From NCBI GenBank assembly GCA_015680905.1, contig CM027378.1, positions 53,841,501-53,905,500 on the forward strand: DNA of 64,000 nt. The letters run 5' to 3'. Every line of letters starts with the position of its first letter. Position 1 is the stretch's first letter. Made by a program: the position numbers and the translations under genes. Below the pieces are notes generated by a model. That model was given only the letters and a program-made list of their open reading frames with translations. It was not told the DNA's origin and ran no database searches. Positions 34,670 through 45,596 of this stretch are shown here, piece after piece. The stretch comes from Coptis chinensis. Its lineage: Eukaryota > Streptophyta > Magnoliopsida > Ranunculales > Ranunculaceae.

Positions 34670-35282
34670 TTTTGAATAATTGAGTGAAATATGTTTGTAA
34701 ACCCTAAACCCTAAACCTTAAATCCCAAACTAGTTTATTATTCACAATTGAAAAAAAAATGGAAAATAACAAGTTTAGATATAAAACAAATTATTATTTT
34801 AGATTTTGATAATTGAGTGAAATATGTTTGAAATTAATTTTTTTTTATGTCGGTACGAAATTTGTAAACTCTGAACTAGAAACCCCAAACCCCAAACTAG
34901 TTTATGATTCACAATTTGAAAAAGAAAATGGAAAATAACAAGTTTGGATATAAAACAAATTATTATTTCGAATAATTAAGTGAAATATGTTGGTACAAAA
35001 TTTGTAAACCCTGAACCCTAAACCTTAAACCCCAAACCCTAAACCCCCAAACTAGTTTATGAATAATAATTTGAAAAAGAAAATAAAAAATAACAAGTTT
35101 AGATATAAAACAAATTATATATTTCGAATAATTAAGTGAAATATATTGGTACGAAATTTGTAAATCCTGAACCCTGAACCCTAAACCCCAAACCCCAAAC
35201 TAGTTTATGATTCACAATTGAAAAAAAAAAATGAAAAACAACAAGTTTAGATATAAAACAAATTATTATTTTAGATTTTGGC
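34670..35282. repeat. tandem array carrying telomere-like CCCTAAA words
   Basis: Four units of about 134-162 bp, each running GTGAAATATGT, TTTGTAAACCCT, a run of degenerate CCCTAAA/CCCCAAA heptamers, CAAACTAGTTTATGATTCACAA, then GGAAAATAACAAGTTTAGA and TATAAAACAAATTATTATTT. Unit starts are near 34674, 34808, 34969 and 35131. The heptamers resemble the plant telomere repeat but are too few and too degenerate for a telomere. Confidence 0.85.
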
Positions 35283-35289
35283 ATGTTTG

Positions 35290-35655
35290 ATTACATGTTT
35301 TAACTTGATTATATAGATACTATGTCATAACAGATAAAGAGTGTTGAGTGCATGTAATTGTGTTGGTGTAACTAATTGTGTTGTTCCTAACCCAATGTTT
35401 TAAACTGGATTTCAATTTTTCTAATTTAATTGGGATGTGTTGATAATTGATCATTACTAATTCAATTTTGCAGATCATTGTTTAAATAAATTATTGTACA
35501 ACTTCCAGAGGATTAATGATTTTGTATTATAAGAAAAGTGTTCTGTGTTTATGTATAAGAAAAGTGTAATTGGTGTTTATGTAATCAATTTTTATTGGTT
35601 AATCGGGCTAATCATTGGTTAATCAGGATTTTCCATGGTTTAGAACTTCTCAATT
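35290..35655. other. spacer without features
   Basis: AT-rich linker between the telomere-like array and the palindrome array; no open frame or repeat of note apart from a short TAATTGG...TTAATCGG duplication near 35595-35620. Confidence 0.4.
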
Positions 35656-35741
35656 ATTTTAGTCCGAACGACTCCCACAGGTTGCCCCATAGAAGCCCCA
35701 AACGACTCAGCCATATTACTTGCATGTGATACCAAACGATA

Positions 35742-36085
35742 TGGTCAAGCCGTTTGAGTGTACATTCAAACAATATGGTGGTACCATTTGAGCGTACACT
35801 CAAACAGCAAGCTCAGATCGTTCCATGGAGATTCCAGGAGCCAATTCTGAAACGATAAGCTCAGATCGCGTGGATGTACATTAGAACGATATGGTCAAGC
35901 CGTTTGAGTGTACACTCAAACGATATGGTGGTACCGTTTGAGTGTACACTCAAACGGCACACGCAGACCGTTCCATGGAGATTCCAGGGGTCAATTCTTA
36001 AACTGCATGGTCATACTGCGTGGTTGTACACTTGAACGACATGGTGAGACCGTTTGAGCGTACACTCAAACGACCCGGAGGTTTC
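35742..36085. repeat. 150-bp palindrome-rich tandem array
   Basis: Units start with ATGGTCAAGCCGTTTGAG at 35741 and 35891 and a third, partial one (ATGGTGAGACCG) at 36041, giving an exact 150-bp period. Each unit contains two palindromes; in unit 2 both are perfect 22-bp palindromes, CGTTTGAGTGT followed by its reverse complement, at 35901-35922 and 35935-35956. The AAACGA/TCGTT core is shared with the other arrays of this element. It lies next to the right terminal repeat. Confidence 0.9.
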
Positions 36086-36211
36086 GTTATGGCAAGACCG
36101 GTTGAATTGGTTGTTGGGCCTGGGCTTTGATGACAAACTTGTAATATGGCAAACTTGTAAAATTTCTTTTTTTGAAGTGGGTTACCCAATCCAATTTGAT
36201 GAGTGCCCAAT

Positions 36212-36899
36212 TAACTACCTTCACCTTCATAAATAGGAAAAGCTTGTTACATCCGTACATATTAACATATTTCTTACCACTAGCATCTTCATAGATTATT
36301 TTCTTTACATCCTTAGAAAATGAGCTTGGAACTAAATCTATATAACTAACAACAGGAATATTGTTTGCTAAAGCGTCTGCTAATCTATTAGTTTCTTTGT
36401 AGACATGAGTTATCTTGAAGTGTTCTAGCTGTCCCTTGAGTGTTTGGATCATCCGTATCATCTTTTCTGCTGCCCATGGATACTTGCTGGTCTTGTTAAA
36501 AAATGAGATGACATTTGTTGAATCAGTTTGTACCTCGATTTTTCTAATACCCTTTCTCACTGCCATCCCCAATCCTCTCTCTACCGCTTGTAATTCTATC
36601 AGTGCTATGTTTTGCATATCTGAGCTGCCATGACTTGCAGCTATTACTTTTCCTTGATCATCACGAAGCGCTGCTGCCCATCCTCCTTCTGTCCCTTTCA
36701 ACGTGCCATCAGTGTTAAGGTTATAAATTACTTTGTCTGCTTTCACCCATCTGCAAAATTCTCGTTTCTCTGTTTTGAAACAATCTGTATATTCCACTTC
36801 TCCATAAAGTTTTGTGTTAAGGTTTTGATGCTTCACTATCATTTTCCGTTGATGGACGTATTCTAACAATACAAAGGAGTTGAGATGTATTTCCTCCAA
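36212..36899 (-). pseudogene. RNase H-like domain (LINE type, RVT_3)
   Basis: The frame on - encodes an RNase H of the kind found at the 3' end of plant LINEs: VIYNLNTDGTLKGTEGGWAA (first Asp), IALIELQAVERGL (Glu), IEVQTDSTNVISFF (second Asp) and HVYKETNRLADALAN (C-terminal His/Asp). The RT and endonuclease are not present upstream. The open frame continues to 36087, but the last 40 or so codons after position 36212 come from the MULE end, so the frame was fused by that insertion. It could also be one of the stand-alone plant RNase H-like genes. Confidence 0.75.
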
Positions 36900-37400
36900 A
36901 GTGAGAGGGGTCTGTGTAGTTTATAAGCATGTATTCTGTGCTTGAGTAATTCACGGATAGTCAAGCCTAGTCAAATCATTGGATATGTCTGAGAGGAGAA
37001 TAAACACACATGTCCCATATCGTTGAGACTGGATAATTGAATACACCATTGGGACAAGTATCTAGATGTTCACACAACCAAGCAACATAGCGTAGAGCGA
37101 TGTGCTAGCACGTGGTATTTGCAGCCTCTTTTCTCAATGGTACCATGTATGCATGCTCTAATGCGATACGTCTCTAGACCCGTCCTCGAATCATCGAGAA
37201 TCCATGACGCACTCTTGAGTGTCGCTATTAACTGACCCTGGTATATATTGCACCAAAGAAGTTCCTAAGTGATACTCCGGAGACTATGAGGAGTGATGGG
37301 AACTCATCCCTCCCTAATACAGTAAATAAAGATTTTTCACTAGAACCAAAAAGGGACATAGATCCAGGTGTGAACTTCTCTCAGGCATAACTCTTAATTA
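36900..37400. other. unassigned repeat-like stretch
   Basis: No open frame or motif; text such as CAAACAACCAAGCAACATAGCG does not resemble known ends. Probably part of the copia-B region or another degraded element. Confidence 0.3.
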
Positions 37401-37404
37401 CCAG

Positions 37405-38240
37405 TTGTTCAAGATAAATGAAAGTCACCAGTGCATTTATCATAAGTATTCTGATGAGATATGTGTTATTATATGCTTATATGTTGATGATCTACTAATC
37501 TTTGGTTCCAATTTACATGTTGTGAAAGAAACTAAGAACCTATTGTCTTCTAACTTTGATATAAAAGACTTGGGTGAGGCTGATGTAATGTTGGGAATAA
37601 AAATTACAAGATTGTCTGATGGCATATGGCTGGATTAGTCACATTACATTGAGAAATTGTTGAAGAAGTATAACTACTTCGATTGCGTGACTGTGAGTAT
37701 TCCTTTTGATCCCTGTGTTAAATTATTTGCAAATAATGGTGAACCTGTGAATTAGAAGGAATATGCAAGTTTCATTCGTAGTTTGAGATATGTTATAGAT
37801 TGTATAAGACCTGACATTGCCTATGCAGTAGGTGTTATTTGTAAGTACACTAGCAAGCAATAGATTCGGACTGGAACATCCTTTCAGAAAACTCCGAGGT
37901 CACCAGTGGCTATTTGTTTAGCGTTAGTGGAGGTGTTGTATCTTGGAAGTCCAAGAAACAGACCATAATAGCATAATATGCTATGGAGTCTGAGATTATT
38001 GCTTTGGCTAGTACGAGTGAAGAAGCTAGTTGAGTACTAGGCTTTCTTACTTATATACTAGTCTAAGATAGACGGTATTAGTTACAATGATACTTTGTTG
38101 ATAGCATTACAACTATAATTGGGAGAGTCCATATCATTTTGATTTTGTGAGATCTGAAAATAACCTTGCAGATTCACATACCAAAGCTCTGGCCAGAGAT
38201 ATAATGTGGACTACTCTACTAGCATGGGACTGAAGCCAAT
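37405..38240 (+). pseudogene. Ty1/copia (copia-B) RT-RNase H fragment
   Basis: Begins inside RT: CVIICLYVDDLLIFGSNLHV with the YVDD active site, then DIKDLGEADVMLGIKI, a stop at 37636, SHYIEKLLKKYNYFDC, RPDIAYAVGVICKYT, and the RNase H part (AMESEIIALASTSEEAS) near 37980-38030 with several stops. This polyprotein would copy element RNA into DNA; only its last third remains. Gag, protease and integrase are missing upstream. Confidence 0.85.
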
Positions 38241-38490
38241 TGAAAGATGAACATCTATGATGGTAACCCAACCTAGGGACTAGAGATCCCAAGAACTAGG
38301 TTCAAAGGGAAGAACAAGTCATAGAATGTTGGTGATGAGTCATGCATTGTTGTTTATTAATCATTCCATGCTTGATTAATAAAATGCATGATATCATGAA
38401 GCGAATACATAGGTTGAGTTTTCTGGGAAAACTCTTAATGAAGTTCTATGGTCCTTATGGGCTGAGTGCATAGCTACAGAAGCACTCTTG

Positions 38491-38640
38491 ATAGACTCAC
38501 CTAGTGAATGTGAAAGTAGAGGTCGCTTTCGATCTATGAGAATGATGGATGATTCTTTAGATCATTCACCTAGTGAATGTGAAAGTAGAGGCTGCTTTCG
38601 ATCTATGAGAATGAGGGCTGATTCTCTAGATCATTCACGA
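38491..38640 (+). repeat. 69-bp tandem repeat in the copia-B 3' region
   Basis: Two copies of a 69-bp unit beginning TCACCTAGTGAATGTGAAAG (equivalent positions 38501 and 38570), with few differences, lie between the RNase H remnant and the polypurine tract. Confidence 0.85.
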
Positions 38641-38890
38641 ATCCAGGAAAAGAGCACATGGCTTTTAATGTGCAGAACATGAAAGGAGAACACTAGATAT
38701 GTTATGCGTGATTATAACTTATTGTATACTCAAGACCTAAGTTTAAGACTTAGTCACTTATGGCTCTTATATTTTGAGTAATTTTCACTACGTAAAGGTT
38801 TAAGTCTCGGACACCTTCATCTATGCATAACATGTTTATATTGATATTGATTGCCCTTAAATATATTTTATATTTTGTTTTTATCAAAAA

Positions 38891-39385
38891 TAAGTGGGGG
38901 ATTGTTGTGTTATTTTGAATAAAACAAGAGGTGAACTTGGGTTTGGACTATTTGATCCCTTATCTTCTTTTTGGAAAAACCTGTTTCTTGATAGGGTTGG
39001 AAACATAATTGGATATGGATTAGGAAATAGAAACGTAGTGGACTTGTAGAATCCAATCCTTATTGGGAAACTGAAGCAGTTACCTATAAAAGCAGATCTA
39101 CTAGTGCTCCACGTTTCTTGTCTCTATACATACTCCTCTATCAGCAGCCTATAGTATGAGCGAAAAACTATTTTCTACACTACGTTTTGGGCAATCAGAA
39201 GATCAGTATCGTGGTTCTTCATTTTCTTCTTTGGTTTATCTACAATAAGCAAAGGAGAGTATAACTGGTTGTTGTATTCTGGAGGTTGACGTGCTTTGTC
39301 TGCATAAAGAGGAATAGACGTGAAACAACCTTAAAGAAAGCGTTTGATCCATGCCTCAGCCAACCTTCTCTTTATTCATAGTTTG
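38891..39385 (+). mobile_element. copia-B polypurine tract and 3' LTR
   Basis: AAGTGGGGGA (38892-38901) is a polypurine tract directly before TGTTGTGTTATTTTG (38903), the likely LTR start. A TATA-like CTATAAAAG lies near 39082, as expected for an LTR promoter. The end is not clear; LINE sequence takes over by about 39390. Confidence 0.7.
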
Positions 39386-39403
39386 TTCTTGTTGCAGAAA
39401 TTA

Positions 39404-40503
39404 TTACCAACAATAACCAATACCGCCTGTATTTGTTAAACTGTCAAAGCCACCATCAGTTGTGACGAGGTAAAGGTTGTGAGTTAGGTGTTCAGGGATG
39501 TAATACTTAAGTGAGGGTCTAGGCTTTTGTGTAAATATAGATGCTTGTGCTTGTGCTAAGATTTGGAGAGGTGAGCAAGGTTGTTTGGAGGTTTGATTGA
39601 TGAGTTGATTACGGTTAAACCAAATAAAGTAGGCAATGCTGCCAAAGACTGTCAAGTTGTTAATTTTGGTTTATTTATCATGAGGTTCAAATATGATTCG
39701 TAGGAGGATGTCTCTTAAGGAGGTTGTGTGATGTGGTCTGAGAGACAGTGAGCTACTGAACCATATGTTAGCTAGCAAAGGGCAAGTTAACAAAGCATGA
39801 TCACTAGATTCCGGATCAGTATTGCATCTTGGACAGGTTGCATCATTGAGAATATGACGAGTAGTTAAGAAAAGTTTAGTTGGTAAAATAGATTGTAGAA
39901 CTTGCCAGAGAAAGTGTTTAATCCGTAAAGGAGAATGTATTTTCCATATTAAGTTTCAAGTGTTAGACGTTAGAGTGTTGAGAGTGGTGTTAGTAGTGTG
40001 TAGAGCATTTGTCATATACCAATTATAAGTGGATTTAACAGAGAACTTACCATTTTTTTCAGTGGTCCAGGTCCAATTATGTGTTGTATCGTCATCAGAA
40101 TGTGCAAGATTAATGTGGGTTATAGCATCAGCCACTTCAAGAGTAAATAAGGAATATATAAGATCAACATTCCAGGTGTTATGATTAATTAAATAATAAA
40201 CATAAATAGCAGAAGAAAGAGGTGGCAGGGCCACAAGGTTTTTTTTTTTATAAGAATGGGAATTCAATTGTCTTACCATATTTTGATATTTCGTCCATGC
40301 TTAACTACAATACAGGGGAGTAATTTAATCTCATTCTTAATTTTGATAAGTTTTTTCCACCATGAAGAATCACTAGTTTTAGTTTTGACTTTCAAGAAAT
40401 CGGTAGAAGAAGGAAAATATTTAAATTTAAGCAATTGTACCCAAAAATCATGGAGATTTTTCCCAAAATCTAGTTTTTTCAATGTATGTGAAATTGTGAA
40501 CAC
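39404..40503 (-). pseudogene. LINE 3' fragment: RT thumb region, zf-RVT and RNase H start
   Basis: Minus-strand frames in order: 40503-40273 has FWVQLLKFKYFPSS and SSWWKKLIKIKNE, typical of the region after the LINE RT; 40279-39956 has NTWNVDLIYSLFTLEVADAI, DDTTHNWTWTTEKNGKFSVK; the next part carries a zf-RVT zinc-binding segment (KHFLWQVLQS, CPRCNTDPESSDHALLTCPL) around 39930-39740; and 39655-39404 ends with LVTTDGGFDSLTNTGGIGY, the beginning of an RNase H. Frameshifts and stops break it. It is 5'-truncated, as LINEs commonly are, and 3'-truncated at the copia-B LTR. Confidence 0.8.
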
Positions 40504-40735
40504 ACTCTTTTTTTTTATGAGAAAATTGTGAACACACTCGGCAGTTCAACAACTTAAGCTTTTGTATCGTAATTTGTGCATGTTACTATGCAAGTCAAAG
40601 ATAATATCACTGCAGTCACACAAATTTTCCTCGGTTAAGGAGGCATATGAAGAAGCAACTAAAGTTGGCCAGACGTTTTTTCAATGGCGCAAAATCACGA
40701 TTGCAATAAGAACCTTCTACTGCAAAAAGAATATT

Positions 40736-41075
40736 GGGTCAAATAGTATTACTCTCCCAACTAGATGAGCTAATTAGGATTTCCCCCCCACTAGATGGGA
40801 AATTAGGGTCTCCCCCTCAAACACACGGTCAATTTGGTTTGACTGTTAACTTTTAAGTCAAATGGCTGAAAATGACATAATTGTCCCTACCTAATTAAAA
40901 TTGAATATTTGTTTTTTGAAAATAATGAGGGCATTTGTGTAATTTTCAATTGCTTGACTTGAAATTTAACGGTCAATCCAAGTTGACCATGTGTTTAGGG
41001 GAGAGACCCTAATTAGCCATCCAGTGGGGAGAATCCTAATTGACTCATCTAGTGGAGGATAATACTAGTTAACCC
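40736..41075. mobile_element. Mutator-type MITE, long copy
   Basis: Inverted ends GGGTCAAATAGTATTACTCT and GGGTTAACTAGTATTATCCT, then CTAGATGAGCTAATTAGGAT in both arms. The flanks AAGAATATT (40727-40735) and AAAAATATT (41076-41084) agree at 8 of 9 positions, a Mutator-length duplication. It is 340 bp with an AT-rich core lacking an ORF. The arms are shared with the 175-bp copy in TPLATE intron 6. Confidence 0.85.
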
Positions 41076-41084
41076 AAAAATATT

Positions 41085-41580
41085 TTGTACCGACTCGTTT
41101 TAGGGACAAATAGACCACCGTGGGCCAATCGCTTCGACTTTAATTTAACCAAGGCCCGCTTTATGTTAATGGCCCCATTGGTTTGTTGTTTTCAGAAATT
41201 AAAAGTTTCAATTTTAGTTGGAACTTCGAGGGTGGAGTTGAGTTTGTTTGGAAAATCCTGAATTTGGGAACATCCGATAAAATTCATGTATAGTCCTATG
41301 ACTGTTTTATTATTATTCTTGAAAAGTTTGGACAATAAGCAATCTGGTTCAGAAGGCACTTGCGTGTTGTCTTCGCCAATGAAATTCGAAAAAGCCAACC
41401 TGATCAATTGGTGTAGGGGAGAGTTTGAGTATCAGCTTGGCATTCACGTGCCAACACAACGCCTGAACTGTACAGATCCCAATTGAGCCAAAAACTCTTT
41501 GAACAAGGAGAAGAGCAATGCCTGCCTGCCAGGAGTCTAGTAAGGTCATAGTTCCCTTTCTTTTTCTACAAATCACCTTT
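41085..41580. other. unassigned stretch before copia-C
   Basis: Probably old host sequence: the copia-C insertion splits it at 41585/47135 (GCCTG). Frames of 72-75 codons exist on both strands but I recognise no family. Confidence 0.35.
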
Positions 41581-41585
41581 GCCTG

Positions 41586-42250
41586 TGTTGGGGTTTATAC
41601 CAATACCAATCGGTTCCCCCACTACACAGATAACTTGTATGAACACACTTCAACTCCAGATAAATCTCAAATATCACAAACTACCTATACTAACATGCCC
41701 AACTCACTAAACAACTATTAACAACAGATAATAATGTAAAGCAGTAAAAGCAAACCACAACACAAAGATTTACCGTGGTTCGGCCAATGATGCCTACTTC
41801 CACAAGAGCCAGTTCTTAATAAAGTAGGAAGGAAGATTACAATCTCTCACCTTACTAGATCACTCTTATCTCTTTACAGGGTTGTCTCTCTGTAAAGGTT
41901 CTCTCTTTGTTTTAGTCTGGATTCCAATCCTTCTGACTTGTTTGGTTCTGTTAGGTTTTTCAAAACCTTGATTTTTGGTTTTATCTCCAAAAACCAAATT
42001 TCGCGGGTACTGTAGCAAGGCCCACAAAATTATGCTGGCCGAGCTGGCGCTCCTCTGAGCCGAAGTCGCTACCGAAGACCTGAAGCCGGCGGCGGCGCTC
42101 ACTTTGAGCGGGGGTCGCCCTATGTTATCGGAACTCGAAGGCTGGCGCCGCTTTCATCCGGGGCCTGCCGCCTCGACTTATCGCGATGCGAATTAAACTT
42201 GTTTCTCTCCAGCTCCAGTTTCTCTCCTCATGTGAGGGATAACTCCAACA
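41586..42250 (-). repeat. copia-C 3' LTR
   Basis: 665 bp, TG...CA ends. It is similar to the other LTR except in a GC-rich block around 42003-42200, where GCTGGCGCC-type words are arranged differently and small indels are dense. The minus-strand polypurine tract GGGAGGGGGAGAT is directly adjacent at 42251-42263. Confidence 0.95.
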
Positions 42251-42263
42251 ATCTCCCCCTCCC
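42251..42263 (-). other. copia-C polypurine tract
   Basis: ATCTCCCCCTCCC on +, i.e. a purine run on the element's strand directly before its 3' LTR; primes plus-strand DNA synthesis in the family. Confidence 0.9.
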
Positions 42264-42300
42264 GAACAGTGAGGGGGGATACCTCCATGCAATTGCCAAA

Positions 42301-43890
42301 TCAACAGGAGGAGTGTGCTGCCATTCCGGCAATAGCACAACAAACATCAAACTTACCTTTCGGTAAGACTTTGGTCATCATATCCGACCCGTTCTTGTCG
42401 GTATGGATCTTCTCGATACACAAATGCTTGTCTTCGAGTACTTCTCTAATCCAATGATAACGCACGTGTATGTGCTTGGATCTAGAATGAAAACTCGGAT
42501 TCTTGCTCAAGTGGATGGCGCTCTGACTGTCACATAGAACTACAAACTGTTTCTGCTTTAGCCCTAGTTCGTCGAAGAACCTCTTCATCCATAGTAACTC
42601 TTTGCAACACTCAGTGGCTGCAATATACTCGGCTTCTGTAGTGGAGAGGGCAACACACTTTTGCAACTTAGATTGCCAAGAAACCGCCTCCCCGCAAAAG
42701 TAACCAGATAACCGGAGGTGGACTTCATCGAGTCAACATCACCTGCCATGTCTGCATCAGTGTAGCCTTCAAGTAAGGGCTTACTTCCACCAAAGCACAA
42801 ACATGATTTGGAAGTGCCTTTGAGATATCTCAATATCCACTTAACACCTTCCCAATGTTCTTTACCCGGATTTAACAGAAATCTGCTTACCACCCCAACG
42901 GCGAAAGCAATATCCGGTCTAGTACACACCATGGCATACATCAAACTGCCCACTGCGGATGCATAAGGAATCTTTTCCATCTGACTCTGCTCATGCTCAC
43001 CCTTAGGACACATCTCTTTGGTCATGCGGAACTGGCCACCAAGCGGACAACTGACTAGCTTCGCTTGATCCATGTTGAATCTCTTCAACACCTTCTCAAT
43101 GTAGCTTTCTTGAGAAAGCCACAACTTCCCACTCTTTCTGTCACGAGTGATCCGCATCCCAAGTATCTGCTTTGCTTGACCCAAATCCTTCATCTCAAAG
43201 GACTTACTCAAGTCTTTCTTCAGCTTGGATATCTTGTTGATGTTTGGGCCAACTATCAACATATCATCCACATACAGCAATAGCACAATGAAATCTCCAT
43301 CTGGAAATCTCTGAACAAACACACAATAATCGGAAGCAGACTTCTTGTAACCTTGCTTCGCCATAAAGGAATCAAACTTTATGTACCACTGTCTCGGTGC
43401 TTGCTTCAACCCATACAAGCTCTTTATCAGCTTGCATACTAGGTGCTCCTTGCCTTTGACCTCAAACCCTACGGGTCTGGTCCATGTAGACATCTTCTTC
43501 AAGGTCTCCATGAAGAAAAGCTGTCTTGATATCTAGCTGCTCAACCTCTAGGTTCATACTTGCGGCCATACCCAATACCACCCGGATAGAAGTCATCTTC
43601 ACTACAGGAGAGAAAATCTCATCAAAGTTAATCCCTTTCCTTTGACCGAATCCCTTCACAACAAGGCGAGCTTTGTGCCTTGGGTGAGGATTGTTCTCCT
43701 CATGCTTGACTTTGTATATCCACTTATTCTTGAGAACTTTTCTCCCTGTGGGTTTCTCAACTAACTCATAAGTGTGATTCTTATGCAAAGAATCCATCTC
43801 GTCATGCATGGCCTTCAACCATTTTTCTTTGTCTGTACCTTCAAGTGCCTCTTGATAGTACATAGGTTCTCCACCATCCGATAGTAGCAC
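42301..43890 (-). pseudogene. copia-C reverse transcriptase and RNase H
   Basis: Three overlapping frames together give the copia RT: LKNKWIYKVKHEENN, ARLVVKGFGQRKGINFDE, MNLEVEQLDIKTAFLHGDLE, SLYGLKQAPRQWY, VLLLYVDDMLIVG (active site), MKDLGQAKQILGM, then the RNase H region YTDADMAGDVDSMKSTSGY, CVALSTTEAEYIAATECCKE and DSQSAIHLSKNPSFHSRSKH. Frameshifts lie near 43480-43500 and near 42640-42690. The active-site residues are intact as read. Confidence 0.9.
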
Positions 43891-44108
43891 GACGCATTAT
43901 GTGGTGGATACCGGTTGAAGCTAGTCTCTCTCTCGCGGACCTCCTTGCCCCATCTGGCCGGTGCCTCGAGAGGATGCACTTCGCTTTGCTCGGGTGGTGG
44001 TTCATGCATCTCATCTGCATCTTCTATACCAATAGGTTCTATCCCATCATGAGCAATAGGATTCTCATCATGAGCTTCAAACTCATGGTTCTCTGCATTC
44101 TCAATGCC

Positions 44109-45103
44109 TTACGCGACGTTCCACGGTAGGAACTTCGGTTCAATCAACAAGATCATTGGTGAAAGCCTCAGTAGCTTCTCACCCTCCTCAAAGTCTGCTA
44201 TGGTTTGGTCTTCTAAGAACACAACATCTCGACTTCGGATTACTTTCTTGTTAATCGGATCATAGAGTTTGTAACCAAACTTTTCATCTCCATAACCCGA
44301 AAATGCAATCGCTTGCTTGGCTTTGTCATCAAGCTTGGATCTCTCATCCTTCGAATATGCACAAATGCCCCGCACCCAAATACCCTCAAGTATCCATAAT
44401 CAACATCTCTGCTGACCATACTCTCTCGGATAATCACTATTCGAGGCTTTGTTTGGCGACAGTTGATCACATGCACGGCTGTACGCATTGCTTCTACCCA
44501 GTAGCTTCTAGGTAGCTTAGAGTGAGATAGCATGCATCTCATCCTCTCTACAATGGTACGGTTCATTCTCTCTGCTATTCCATTCTGTTGCGGTGTCTTG
44601 GGAACGGTCTGCTCATGACGAATCCCATGACTCTGGCAATACTCTTCAAATGGCCCAATGTACTCACCCCCATTATCTGAGCGAATACACTTCAACAACT
44701 TCCCAGTCTCTCTTTCCACCATGCTGTGGAATTTCTCAAACATGCCAAGTACTTCATCCTTGGTCTTCAGACTATAGGCCCATATCTTTCTTGACGCATC
44801 ATCAATGAATGTCAAGAAGTACGAAGCTCCCTGGTGGGACTTCACTCTCATAGGACCACATAAGTCTGTGTGCACTAGCTCAAGGACAGTGTCCTTTCTG
44901 TGAGACGGGAATCTTTGGAAAGACACCCTGTGTTGTTTTCCTACCAAACAGTGAGTACATGTATCTAAATGTGTACCTTTAATGTCTGGCACGACCTTTT
45001 GCTTAGCAAGAACTTCCATCCCTTTTATGCCCATGTGACCGCGTCTCTTGTGCCACAGTTCAGATGAAGCTTCTTCTTCGCGCGTTCGCTTCGCTTTACA
45101 CAA
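44109..45103 (-). pseudogene. copia-C integrase
   Basis: Zinc-binding HHCC domain (LWHKRRGHMGIKGM, DTCTHCLVGKQH), catalytic core with VHTDLCGPM (Asp), IRSDNGGEY (Asp) and PQQNGIAERMNRT (Glu), and the GKQHRVSF and RVFGCGAFVHI landmarks, followed by the C-terminal KLDDKAKQAIAFSGYGDEKF and VIRSRDVVFLED segments at 44375-44109. A frameshift near 44300 separates the core from the end. The enzyme inserts element DNA in the nucleus. Confidence 0.9.
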
Positions 45104-45229
45104 ACTAGCCTCGTGTTTTGTAAAGAGAGCAAGTTTTCTTTCCTCCGGCTACAATGGAACCTCTGCTTTCGGTTCCATACCCGTTACCAAAACGAGTTTA
45201 CAAAGCCATCGCCATCTAATTTCCCAAAT

Positions 45230-45561
45230 TTAAATTAGGCTTAACCGTATGTCAGGGACATGTCTTACATCCTTGAGTGTCAAGGTGTAGCCGACATTGG
45301 TTTCTATATGAACATCTCCAATGCCTATAATCTTCGAGACGCCACTGTTACCCATCCTCACTTCACCATATTCACCACACCGTAGTAGTGAAGAATCCCC
45401 TCGCGGCGTGTGACGTGATAGGATGCTCCTGTATCTATCACCCACTCTGTATCCTGACATGAGGTACTAAGACAGCACACACCACAATCTGACACAATTC
45501 CCACTAGGTCGTCGACTAGTGCGGTAGTATCTCTGCCTGTGTTTCCGTTCCTCTGCACCAT
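45230..45561 (-). pseudogene. copia-C aspartic protease
   Basis: The frame holds TEWVIDTGASYHVT with the D-T-G catalytic triad, and the second frame continues with YTLTLKDVRHVPDIRLSLI, the typical end of copia protease. It would process the polyprotein. One frameshift lies near 45400. Confidence 0.85.
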
Positions 45562-45596
45562 GTCTTCATGTACACAGTTATTCTTCTCATCCCTCT

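Larger units (their letters stand above)
27315..36211. mobile_element. MULE-like element with PMD gene, MURA transposase and OTU region (copy 1)
   Basis: This region has a PMD gene on + (27767-30132) and a MURA-type transposase with an OTU-like end on - (33715-30890), separated and flanked by arrays of AAACGAC-type hairpin repeats. The right end at 36211, read on -, ATTGGGC...AATTGGATTGGG, matches the left edge of copy 2 at 48632 at 24 of 32 positions with equal spacing, suggesting the terminal repeat. The left boundary is set only by where similarity to copy 2 begins. No 9-bp duplication was confirmed. Association of both genes into one element is inference from layout. Confidence 0.6.

Noticed and set aside
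34698-35200. Telomere
   Set aside because: CCCTAAA words are few and degenerate, embedded in a longer tandem unit inside an element.
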